Positions 1-5,241 of a stretch of DNA of 10,223 nt are shown one piece after another. This DNA comes from Candidatus Woesearchaeota archaeon (GTDB lineage Archaea > Nanobdellota > Nanobdellia > Woesearchaeales > JACQNA01). The notes beneath the pieces are model-generated. The model was not told the origin of the DNA, searched no databases, and saw nothing but the letters and a program-made list of their open reading frames with translations. The position numbers were made by a program, and so were the translations under genes. The stretch spans positions 1 to 10,223 of the forward strand of contig JACQNA010000092.1 in the NCBI GenBank assembly GCA_016203335.1, given 5' to 3'. How positions within the stretch are numbered: position 1 is the stretch's first letter; each line of letters starts with the position of its first letter.

Positions 1-132
1 ACGATCCGCTGTGTCTCTCCCCCATTGAATCCCGGCGACCTGTTCACCAAGCAGGTGACGCTCCGCCTGGATTATCTATACCGGGGCACAATCCAGCATA
101 CGGTCAGGATAAAGAAGAATCCGAGCAGGTAG
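1..132 (+). CDS. C-terminal end of an unrecognised protein (partial)
   Basis: The first reading frame is open from base 1 to a TAG stop at 130-132 and encodes the last 43 residues of a protein whose start lies outside the window. The fragment alternates hydrophobic and polar residues (for example VTLRLDYLYRGTIQHTVRIK), which suggests paired beta strands at the end of a beta-rich domain; the tail is basic (KKNPSR). I do not recognise the family. It ends 13 bp before the next gene on the same strand, so the two are probably co-transcribed. It could be the end of a larger membrane or surface protein, but the visible part does not decide this. Confidence 0.55.
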   Translation, partial: TIRCVSPPLNPGDLFTKQVTLRLDYLYRGTIQHTVRIKKNPSR

Positions 133-145
133 AAAGGATGAGAGT

Positions 146-439
146 ATGCAAGAATTGGTAGATGTTATAAATAATATACACTGGTACAGTCCGTTCTGGA
201 ATCTATCTTTTGCAGCAGGCATCACATTTGTCGCTTATGTGTCAAACGCAATAGCTGTCTCTGAAGCAAGATATCATAGTTGTAAGGTTGTGCGTGGAGA
301 GGAGCGTGCTGAAAGGGAAGGTAATAGGTTTCTTCGTGATGGATTCTTTCACCCCATAGCATCGTATAGGCATTTTAATGAAGAAAGGGAGGAATATCTA
401 AGACAAACAGCCACTCTCCCAGAGCGTGGAGTGCAGTAG
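146..439 (+). CDS. Small single-span membrane protein, unknown function
   Basis: The protein has 97 residues and I do not recognise its family. A hydrophobic stretch at about residues 17-38 (from FWNLSF to NAIAV) is long enough for one membrane span. The remainder is highly charged, rich in Arg and Glu, and probably helical, so a cytoplasmic tail is likely. No catalytic motif is visible. The ATG at 146 follows the previous stop by 13 bp, with a weak purine-rich GGATGAG just upstream; the ATG at 138 hits a stop at once and is not used. No TATA box lies in front, so expression probably depends on the upstream gene. Codon use is visibly more AT-rich than in the RFC gene. It converges on the RFC gene with an 11-bp gap. 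Confidence 0.6.
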   Translation: MQELVDVINNIHWYSPFWNLSFAAGITFVAYVSNAIAVSEARYHSCKVVRGEERAEREGNRFLRDGFFHPIASYRHFNEEREEYLRQTATLPERGVQ

Positions 440-450
440 TGAATAAATAG

Positions 451-1407
451 TTATTTCTGCCCTGCCAGCACAATCTGGCTGAGCAGCGCTTCCAATTGGA
501 TGAACTGGTCGCTGCCCTCAGTCAGCCGGAACTCGATCTCCCCACACTTCTCAATGAGGTGCATTTTCTTGGTGTTGTCCAGGGAAATCTCCCAAAGCTC
601 CTTCTGGATCTGCTTGATGACATCAAGCCCGGACAGCCCATACTGGAGCATGACCTTGAGCAGCTTGCTCCGCGCCTCGATGAATTTGTTGGCAAGGCAG
701 AGCTGCAGCACCTCGTCTATCTCTTTGGGCTCGGCAAGGGAAGCGATGGAGAACACCACCTCTTCAGTGATAGAAGTGTGGAGGGATGCTGCTGCCTGAA
801 GCAGGTTCTCTGCCCTGCGGCAGTCTCCGCCAGATGCCTCGAATAACGCCTCCTTTGCCGGAGCAGTCACCTGCAGCCCCTCCTGGCTGCTGATCCGGTC
901 AATAATGGCAGTGATATCCTCCTTGGCGAGCGGAGCAAAGCGGAAGAATGTGCACCTGCTCTGAATAGGGTCAATGATCTTGCTGGAATAGTTTGCGCTG
1001 AGGATAAACCTGCAGGTAGAGGTATAGTTCTCCATGGTCCTGCGCAATGCCTGTTGCGCCTCTCGGGTTAAGGCGTCGCATTCATCCAAATAAATAATCT
1101 TGAAGGGAACATCGCCGATTGCCCGTGTCCGCGCAAAGTCCTTGACTTTATGCCTAACCACATCAATCCCGCGCTCGTCAGATGCATTCAGCTCCAGGAG
1201 ATTCTGCTGCCAGCCCTCCCCAAACAGCTGCTTGGCGATCACCAGTGCAAGGGTTGTTTTTCCTACTCCTGCGGGCCCGGCAAAGAGCAGGTGAGGCATG
1301 TTCTTCTTTTCCACAAATGCCTTTGCCCGCGCCACGATCTCCTGCTGCCCCTTGATGTCGGCGAAGCTTGCCGGCCGGTATTTTTCAGTCCAGATAGCAG
1401 AATCCAT
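451..1407 (-). CDS. rfcS: Replication factor C small subunit (clamp loader)
   Basis: This AAA+ ATPase subunit would load the PCNA sliding clamp onto primed DNA together with an RFC large subunit, which is not in this window. At 318 residues it has normal family length and no intein. The N-terminal RFC signature WTEKYRP is at residues 6-12, Walker A GPAGVGKTT at 44-52, the NASDERG box at 74-80, Walker B with DECD at 108-111 (the box is more often DEAD), sensor 1 around LSAN at 136-139, and the arginine-finger SRC motif at 150-152. The C-terminal part is helical, as expected for the collar domain. A TATA-like box centred 26.5 nt before the ATG suggests a leaderless mRNA. It has its own promoter and follows the PRC-barrel gene on the same strand. 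Confidence 0.96.
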   Translation of the reverse strand: MDSAIWTEKYRPASFADIKGQQEIVARAKAFVEKKNMPHLLFAGPAGVGKTTLALVIAKQLFGEGWQQNLLELNASDERGIDVVRHKVKDFARTRAIGDVPFKIIYLDECDALTREAQQALRRTMENYTSTCRFILSANYSSKIIDPIQSRCTFFRFAPLAKEDITAIIDRISSQEGLQVTAPAKEALFEASGGDCRRAENLLQAAASLHTSITEEVVFSIASLAEPKEIDEVLQLCLANKFIEARSKLLKVMLQYGLSGLDVIKQIQKELWEISLDNTKKMHLIEKCGEIEFRLTEGSDQFIQLEALLSQIVLAGQK

Positions 1408-1429
1408 GCTAGGGAAGAATGGAGTATAA

Positions 1430-1437
1430 TTTAAAAA
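1430..1437 (-). promoter_or_regulatory. TATA box of the RFC small-subunit gene
   Basis: On the minus strand TTTTTAAA, continuing into TTATA, is centred about 26.5 nt upstream of the ATG at 1407. With the usual archaeal spacing of about 26 nt to the transcription start, the mRNA would begin at or next to the start codon. No Shine-Dalgarno sequence precedes the ATG, which agrees with leaderless translation. Confidence 0.55.
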
Positions 1438-1468
1438 CGTGATGGTTATCCGAAAGTGGCAAAGAGGG

Positions 1469-1732
1469 CTATATAATGTCCTCTTCCGAAATCACCATGA
1501 AATCCCCAACAGCAATCACCGCGCTGAACGGGACCAGGAGATTGTTCGATTTATCCCGCTCCAGCTCAAGTTTTTCAGTGTAGGAAGTCGGGTTGACCAG
1601 CACCATATGGATAAGCTCTCCGGAGCCTGACTCAAAGATGACATCTCCTACCTCTCCAAACCGCTTGCCAGTCTTAGAAACGATCGTCTTGCCGATAATC
1701 TGCCGTGAAAATTTCTTGTCTTCTTCTGCCAC
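1469..1732 (-). CDS. PRC-barrel domain protein
   Basis: A small PRC-barrel protein of 87-90 residues, depending on the start. The visible pattern is typical: GKTIVSKTGKRFGEVGDVIFE near the N-terminus, then strands around LIHMVLVNP, and a closing VPFSAVIAVGDFMVI. PRC barrels are small beta barrels first described in the photosynthetic reaction centre H subunit and in RimM; the free-standing archaeal versions are common but their role is poorly known. RNA or protein binding is often suggested. Possible starts are GTG 1741, ATG 1738 and GTG 1732. A strong Shine-Dalgarno sequence (AAAGGTGAT) overlaps the first two and lies at a workable distance only from GTG 1732, so I chose that one. It has its own promoter just after the nuclease gene. 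Confidence 0.85.
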   Translation of the reverse strand: MAEEDKKFSRQIIGKTIVSKTGKRFGEVGDVIFESGSGELIHMVLVNPTSYTEKLELERDKSNNLLVPFSAVIAVGDFMVISEEDII

Positions 1733-1736
1733 ATGC

Positions 1737-1745
1737 ATCACCTTT
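1737..1745 (-). promoter_or_regulatory. Shine-Dalgarno sequence deciding the PRC-barrel start
   Basis: The minus strand reads AAAGGTGAT, a close match to the complement of the archaeal 16S rRNA 3' end. It overlaps GTG 1741 and ATG 1738 and sits four bases before GTG 1732, so the last is the best-placed start. With the TATA box at 1775-1782 the mRNA would carry a leader of about 20 nt. Confidence 0.55.
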
Positions 1746-1774
1746 TGCCGTAATCCCTGTTAAATCGAGGGATG

Positions 1775-1782
1775 TATATAAA
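1775..1782 (-). promoter_or_regulatory. TATA box of the PRC-barrel gene
   Basis: The minus strand reads TTTATATA, matching the archaeal consensus. It lies 11 bp past the stop codon of the nuclease gene and predicts a transcription start near 1752, about 20 nt before GTG 1732. Confidence 0.65.
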
Positions 1783-1793
1783 TGTTTCGGAAT

Positions 1794-2660
1794 TCACTGT
1801 TTTTGTAACTGTTCCCGAATAGTGAAGGATTGAGCCAGGCGCTCTGCAATGAAAGGCTGGTCATAGCACTGCTCGCGCAGCCCGCAGCTCGCGCATTTGT
1901 TATGGTTGGAGGTGTACGGCGGAACATTGAGAGAACGGAGCAGGGCAGCAGCCTGGTCGCGGATGCTGAGGATAGTATGCCGGAGAAAGGGGTTGAGGAT
2001 GACCGAGCGCTCCTCTCCCGCATCAACATAGCGGATGAATCCCGTGGTGATCGGCTTCCGGTAAGCCTCAGAAAGCAGGAGGAGATAGGCGCCGAGCTGG
2101 ATCTGGTGCGATTCCCAGGCGCCGCGGGCAGGGGCTTTTCCGCTCTTGATTTCTATGGGGATGAGGTCATCATCAGAAAGCTCAATGCGGTCCACTATTC
2201 CCCGTAACCCGAGACTGTCAGAGGAGACCGCAACCTCAGACTGGATTTTGGGGAGCATCTGCCAGAGCGCATCTCCGTATGCCTGATGCGCATCCATCAG
2301 CCGGAAGGCGAAGCGCGACCGCTGCTCAGATTCGGTAGTGGCTAATCTCCAAAGCATATGAAACACCTGGGAAAGCGAATATCCCAAGGATTTGAGCGCC
2401 TGCCTGTGGCGCAGAATCGTGTCCCGGAGAGCCTGCGCATATGCTGCCCGGTAGCGCTGCTCAAGTTCAGCAAGGGGGAGTATGGTATTGGTAGCGAGGA
2501 TAATATGCTCCTCTTCCTGATGCATCGCGGCAATCGCCTCATGCCGGATCGTGCCGAGGATAGTCGCTGGCTTTTCCGGTTCAGAGAGCTTCAGGACCTG
2601 CTGGAGGAACAGCTTCCTGGTGCAGAAGAGGTATGTCGAGAGAGCGCTCACGGAAAGCAT
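1794..2660 (-). CDS. Cas4/RecB-like PD-(D/E)XK nuclease with four-Cys Fe-S site
   Basis: This 288-residue protein has the hallmarks of the Cas4/Dna2/AddB-type RecB nuclease family. The N-terminal segment SALSTYLFCTRK carries Cys13, followed by the conserved His40. The nuclease core shows Asp158 (GIVDRIE), the Glu171-x-Lys173 pair (PIEIKSGK) and the QxxxY motif at Gln189-Tyr193. Three cysteines at 257, 260 and 266 (CASCGLREQC) complete, with Cys13, the expected 4Fe-4S site. It probably cuts or resects single-stranded DNA ends. There is no CRISPR array or other cas gene in the window, so it reads as a solo Cas4-like nuclease for repair or replication rather than spacer acquisition. It is divergent from tyrS. 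A TATA box centred 26.5 nt before the ATG suggests a leaderless mRNA. Confidence 0.88.
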   Translation of the reverse strand: MLSVSALSTYLFCTRKLFLQQVLKLSEPEKPATILGTIRHEAIAAMHQEEEHIILATNTILPLAELEQRYRAAYAQALRDTILRHRQALKSLGYSLSQVFHMLWRLATTESEQRSRFAFRLMDAHQAYGDALWQMLPKIQSEVAVSSDSLGLRGIVDRIELSDDDLIPIEIKSGKAPARGAWESHQIQLGAYLLLLSEAYRKPITTGFIRYVDAGEERSVILNPFLRHTILSIRDQAAALLRSLNVPPYTSNHNKCASCGLREQCYDQPFIAERLAQSFTIREQLQKQ

Positions 2661-2682
2661 TGCTGGAGAGATGATGTCCTGC

Positions 2683-2690
2683 TATAAAAA
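2683..2690 (-). promoter_or_regulatory. TATA box of the Cas4-like nuclease gene
   Basis: The minus strand reads TTTTTATA, centred 26.5 nt upstream of the ATG at 2660, so a leaderless transcript is predicted. The same octamer in the opposite orientation serves tyrS 16 bp away. Confidence 0.55.
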
Positions 2691-2706
2691 TCCAGCGCCC
2701 GAAAGG

Positions 2707-2714
2707 TTTTTATA
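2707..2714 (+). promoter_or_regulatory. TATA box of tyrS
   Basis: The plus strand reads TTTTTATA, preceded by the purine-rich GAAAGG as a likely BRE. It is centred 26.5 nt before the ATG at 2737, the same distance as its mirror copy has from the nuclease gene on the other strand. Confidence 0.6.
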
Positions 2715-2719
2715 ACCGC

Positions 2720-2726
2720 AAGGAGG
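2720..2726 (+). promoter_or_regulatory. Shine-Dalgarno-like sequence before tyrS
   Basis: AAGGAGG lies 10 nt before the tyrS ATG and would make a strong ribosome binding site. It conflicts with the TATA box, whose spacing places the transcription start at or after this site. Either transcription starts further upstream than predicted, or the purine run is fortuitous. Confidence 0.4.
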
Positions 2727-2736
2727 AATAGGCAGC

Positions 2737-3813
2737 ATGGATATCCAAGAGCGGCTCCGCCTGATCAATGAAGTAGGTGAAGAGATTCTGACTGAGGAGG
2801 ATCTCCGCCAGCTGCTGGAGCGGAAAAAAAGGATTGTGGCGTATGACGGATTTGAGCCGAGCGGCAACGTGCATATCGCGCAAGGGCTGCTGCGGGCCAT
2901 AAACATCAGTAAGATGATTAAGGCTGGCGTCCAGTTTAAGGTGCTCGTGGCAGACTGGTTCGCATGGATGAATAATAAGCTGGGCGGTGAGCTGGGGAGA
3001 ATCCATACTGCGGGGGAGTATATCATTGAGGTCTGGAAGGCGTGCGGCGTGGATACGAGAAAGGTGGAGCTTGCCTGGACAAGTGAGATGATTAGGGATC
3101 CGGAATACTGGAAAACGGTTATCCAGATCGCGCGGAACAGCACCGTCAAGCGGATAGTGCGCTGCTCACAGATTATGGGCAGGAAAGAGGAAGAAGTCCT
3201 GAGCGCCGCGCAGATATTCTATCCGTGCATGCAGTGTGCAGACGTGTTCGCCTTGAAAGCGGACATCACGCAGCTGGGCATAGACCAGCGGAAAGTGAAT
3301 GTGCTCGCCAGGGAGATCGGGCCAAAGCTGGGATTTTGGAAGCCAGTAGTGGTAAGCCACCATATGTTGATGGGGCTCGGCAAGCCTGCGTCGCAGCAGG
3401 CGGACGCCCAGGAGCGGGCCATTGAGATGAAGATGTCCAAATCAAGGCCAGAGAGCGCGATTTTCATGACAGACGCGCCGGAAGAGGTAGAGAAAAAGAT
3501 GATGCAGGCTTATTGCCCGGAAGGCCAGCTCCAGGAGAACCCGGTGATGGAATACTGCAGATACATCCTGTTCGAGCGCTATAAGTCGCTCACGGTTGAG
3601 CGGCCGGCAAAATTCGGCGGAGATATTACCCTGCAGAGCATGCAGGAGCTGGGCAAGGTCTATCAGGATAAGCAATTGCACCCCCTGGACCTGAAGCGCG
3701 CGGTCGCCAAGAGCCTCAACGGGTTGCTCGATCCTGTGCGGAAGCATTTTGAGAAAAACAAGAAGGCGGCAGATCTGCTGCGCGCAGTGAAAGGATTTGA
3801 GATCACCCGCTAA
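2737..3813 (+). CDS. tyrS: Tyrosyl-tRNA synthetase, archaeal/eukaryotic type
   Basis: A class I aminoacyl-tRNA synthetase of 358 residues that charges tRNA(Tyr) with tyrosine in the cytoplasm. The Rossmann core begins at YDGFEPSG (residues 36-43), with Tyr36 at the amino-acid pocket. The HIGH-type signature appears as HIAQ at 46-49 and KMSKS at 232-236. The segment from YPCMQCADVF (Tyr162 onward) through DITQLGIDQRKV is typical of TyrRS and separates it from the related TrpRS. The C-terminal part is helical and basic, as expected for anticodon recognition. It is longer than the roughly 306-residue Methanocaldococcus enzyme but complete at both ends. It is transcribed divergently from the nuclease gene and its stop overlaps that of the M16 gene by 4 bp. 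Confidence 0.96.
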   Translation: MDIQERLRLINEVGEEILTEEDLRQLLERKKRIVAYDGFEPSGNVHIAQGLLRAINISKMIKAGVQFKVLVADWFAWMNNKLGGELGRIHTAGEYIIEVWKACGVDTRKVELAWTSEMIRDPEYWKTVIQIARNSTVKRIVRCSQIMGRKEEEVLSAAQIFYPCMQCADVFALKADITQLGIDQRKVNVLAREIGPKLGFWKPVVVSHHMLMGLGKPASQQADAQERAIEMKMSKSRPESAIFMTDAPEEVEKKMMQAYCPEGQLQENPVMEYCRYILFERYKSLTVERPAKFGGDITLQSMQELGKVYQDKQLHPLDLKRAVAKSLNGLLDPVRKHFEKNKKAADLLRAVKGFEITR

Positions 3814-5006
3814 TCCTGCTGCACAATAGCCAGAGTATATTGCGGGGTGAGGTAGCGTTCTGCTGCTTTCTTCACATCCTGTAGCGAAACATGTTTAATC
3901 TTGGCAATATACGGGCGGGCATCCTCAAGCACACCGCAATGCGCAAGCAGGGAAAGGTGGGTTGCCCATTTCTGGGTATCCTCATGCTCAATGAGGAAAT
4001 TGCCCTCAATAAAGGTTTGTGCATCCTGAAGCTCGTCCTTGGTTATTCGCCGGAGGCGTGAGAATTCTTTGGTGATAAGGGAGAGCACCCGGGGGATATT
4101 GCTGTTGTCCATCCCCACGTTCACCGCAAACACCCCATGGGAGATTCCCGGCTCATGGTGCACTGCAACATCATACCCTAGCCCACGTTTCCCCCGGATT
4201 TCGCTAAACAGCCTGCCGGACTGCCCTCTGCCGAGGATCGCGTGGATGACGTCAAGAGCGTAGATATCCGCAGAATTCCGTGGTGGTGTCTTATATCCTA
4301 AGGCAAGATAGCTCTGGGAAAGCTGCTTCCGGCGCTCCACAGCTTTCTGGAATGCATTGGGTGATTCAAGAAGGGGTTGCCGCCGCATGCCTCTCTTCGG
4401 CAGGGAAGAGAATAATCTGGTGAGAGCAGGCAGCGCTCCATGAGCATCTCCGGCAAGGACAAGCACCAGGTTGCTTCCGGTGTAATAGTTTTGATGGTGG
4501 GCAATGAGGTCTTCCCGTGATATCCGGGAAACCGCTTCCCGGGTGCCATACGTCGGATGCCGCGCAGCAGAGGTGAAGAGGTGCTTCTGGAGCAATATCC
4601 ATTGGTAATGCCGCGGCTCGTCATTGACCATGTCAATCTCGCTCAGGATGATCTTCCGCTCCTTCTCAATCATCTTCGGGGGGAACGCCGGATGGCAGAT
4701 GATGTCCGAGAGGATGCCAGCAGCAACAGCAAAATGCTTCTTCAGGATTTTGATGTAATAGAACGTCCGCTCGCTGTCTGTCGCTGCATTGAAATAGCCG
4801 CCTAAGCGCTCAATAGTGTTGCTGATCTCCTGGCTGCTCCGTTTCCTGGTCCCCTCAAACACCATGTGCTCCAGAAAGTGGGAGATGCCGTAGTGTACCC
4901 CGTCATCAGCAGAGCCGACATGCACGCTGGCAAGCAAGGTAAGCGAATCTCCGGGGCATGGCGCAAGCACCAGGGTGATTCCGTTCGGGAGATGCGTAAC
5001 CTGCAT
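3810..5006 (-). CDS. M16-family (insulinase/processing-peptidase-like) zinc peptidase
   Basis: From the ATG at 5006 the protein has 398 residues, the usual length for a single-chain M16 peptidase with two homologous halves. The inverted zinc motif HFLEH lies at residues 43-47 (His43, Glu46, His47). The third ligand is Glu123 in ILSEID, 76 residues after His47 as the family expects, with Glu116 as the accessory acidic residue. The second half holds the R/Y substrate-binding motif (Arg274, Tyr278 in RGLGYDV). No signal peptide is seen, so it probably cleaves peptides in the cytoplasm. The frame stays open to an ATG at 5153, but those 49 extra residues are encoded by hairpin DNA and look unlike a peptidase, while MQVTHLPNGITLVL is a typical M16 start. 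The upstream region would be a long structured leader. Confidence 0.92.
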   Translation of the reverse strand: MQVTHLPNGITLVLAPCPGDSLTLLASVHVGSADDGVHYGISHFLEHMVFEGTRKRSSQEISNTIERLGGYFNAATDSERTFYYIKILKKHFAVAAGILSDIICHPAFPPKMIEKERKIILSEIDMVNDEPRHYQWILLQKHLFTSAARHPTYGTREAVSRISREDLIAHHQNYYTGSNLVLVLAGDAHGALPALTRLFSSLPKRGMRRQPLLESPNAFQKAVERRKQLSQSYLALGYKTPPRNSADIYALDVIHAILGRGQSGRLFSEIRGKRGLGYDVAVHHEPGISHGVFAVNVGMDNSNIPRVLSLITKEFSRLRRITKDELQDAQTFIEGNFLIEHEDTQKWATHLSLLAHCGVLEDARPYIAKIKHVSLQDVKKAAERYLTPQYTLAIVQQD

Positions 5007-5009
5007 GTG

Positions 5010-5070
5010 TCGGAAACCTCTGCGCGGAAACCATCGGCTTCTGCCCGTTGGCGGAGCGCAGGGTTTCCGA
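5010..5070. repeat. Hairpin A: inverted repeat next to the M16 start codon
   Basis: TCGGAAACC (5010-5018) pairs perfectly with GGTTTCCGA (5062-5070). After one bulged base (5019) the pairing continues for six more pairs, CTGCGC (5020-5025) with GCGCAG (5056-5061). The 30-nt loop can form a small inner stem, CCATCGG (5031-5037) with CCGTTGG (5045-5051), with one T-T mismatch. CGGAAACC also occurs twice as a direct repeat (5011-5018 and 5025-5032). Confidence 0.8.
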
Positions 5071-5106
5071 GCATGTATCAGAAATGCGAGGCATTTCTGA
5101 GTATGC
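5071..5106. repeat. Hairpin B: long stem with 3-base loop
   Basis: TCAGAAATGC (5078-5087) pairs perfectly over 10 bp with GCATTTCTGA (5091-5100) around a three-base loop (5088-5090). GCAT at 5071-5074 pairs with ATGC at 5103-5106, and in RNA two G-U pairs join the two stems around the bulged A5077, making a stem of about 16 pairs. Confidence 0.85.
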
Positions 5107-5128
5107 TCAAGAATCTTTCGATTCTTGA
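5107..5128. repeat. Hairpin C: perfect 9-bp stem with tetraloop
   Basis: TCAAGAATC (5107-5115) pairs perfectly with GATTCTTGA (5120-5128). The loop is TTTC on the plus strand and GAAA, a GNRA tetraloop, on the minus strand. It begins immediately after hairpin B with no spacer. Confidence 0.85.
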
Positions 5129-5131
5129 CAC

Positions 5132-5197
5132 TCAAGAACCACTTGCCAAGCATTTGTTCTATTATTCACGCTACTTGATTCGGCAAGTGGTTCTTGA
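5132..5197. repeat. Hairpin D: perfect 16-bp inverted repeat
   Basis: TCAAGAACCACTTGCC (5132-5147) is the exact reverse complement of GGCAAGTGGTTCTTGA (5182-5197). The loop is 34 nt and AT-rich, with a possible inner pairing of CAAG (5147-5150) with CTTG (5174-5177). Its outer seven bases are the same word as the outer arm of hairpin C. Confidence 0.88.
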
Positions 5198-5210
5198 CAA
5201 AATAAAAAGG

Positions 5211-5218
5211 TTTTTAAG
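5211..5218 (+). promoter_or_regulatory. TATA-like box of the M24 peptidase gene
   Basis: TTTTTAAG, preceded by AAAAAGG as a possible BRE, is centred 27.5 nt before the ATG at 5242 and predicts a leaderless mRNA. The hairpin block lies upstream of this promoter and so outside the M24 mRNA. Confidence 0.5.
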
Positions 5219-5221
5219 TGG

Positions 5222-5229
5222 TATTTAAA
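5222..5229 (-). promoter_or_regulatory. TATA box for the M16 leader transcript
   Basis: The minus strand reads TTTAAATA, matching the archaeal TATA consensus, after AACAAACC. With about 26 nt spacing the transcript would begin near 5199, two bases before hairpin D. It lies a few bases from the M24 promoter, so binding of TBP to one may hinder the other. Confidence 0.5.
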
Positions 5230-5241
5230 GGTTTGTTGGGC

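Larger units (their letters stand above)
5010..5197 (-). promoter_or_regulatory. Candidate structured 5' leader of the M16 peptidase gene: four hairpins
   Basis: Nearly every base between the predicted transcription start (about 5199) and the M16 start codon (5006) lies within one of four inverted repeats. Read on the minus strand the order is D (5132-5197), C (5107-5128), B (5071-5106) and A (5010-5070), ending three bases before the ATG. Hairpin C has a GAAA tetraloop closed by C-G on this strand but a UUUC loop on the other, which favours a minus-strand RNA. Arms of C and D share TCAAGAA, so alternative pairings are possible. Control of M16 translation or transcription is inference; a repetitive palindromic element inserted here is the main alternative. 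Confidence 0.5.

Noticed and set aside
496..846. Plus-strand open frame of 116 codons opposite the RFC gene
   Set aside because: It is the complement of the well-conserved RFC gene, has no promoter or ribosome site, and its translation looks random.
5007..5153. N-terminal extension of the M16 peptidase starting at ATG 5153
   Set aside because: The 49 residues are encoded by the hairpin DNA, resemble no peptidase segment, and have no suitably placed promoter or ribosome site; M16 homology starts at the ATG at 5006.
5010..5197. Ends of an IS200/IS605-type element or an attachment site
   Set aside because: No transposase, TnpB or integrase gene is present in the window, and no flanking target repeat is visible.
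5010..5197. CRISPR array
   Set aside because: The repeats are inverted with different sequences and spacings; there is no series of equal direct repeats with spacers.
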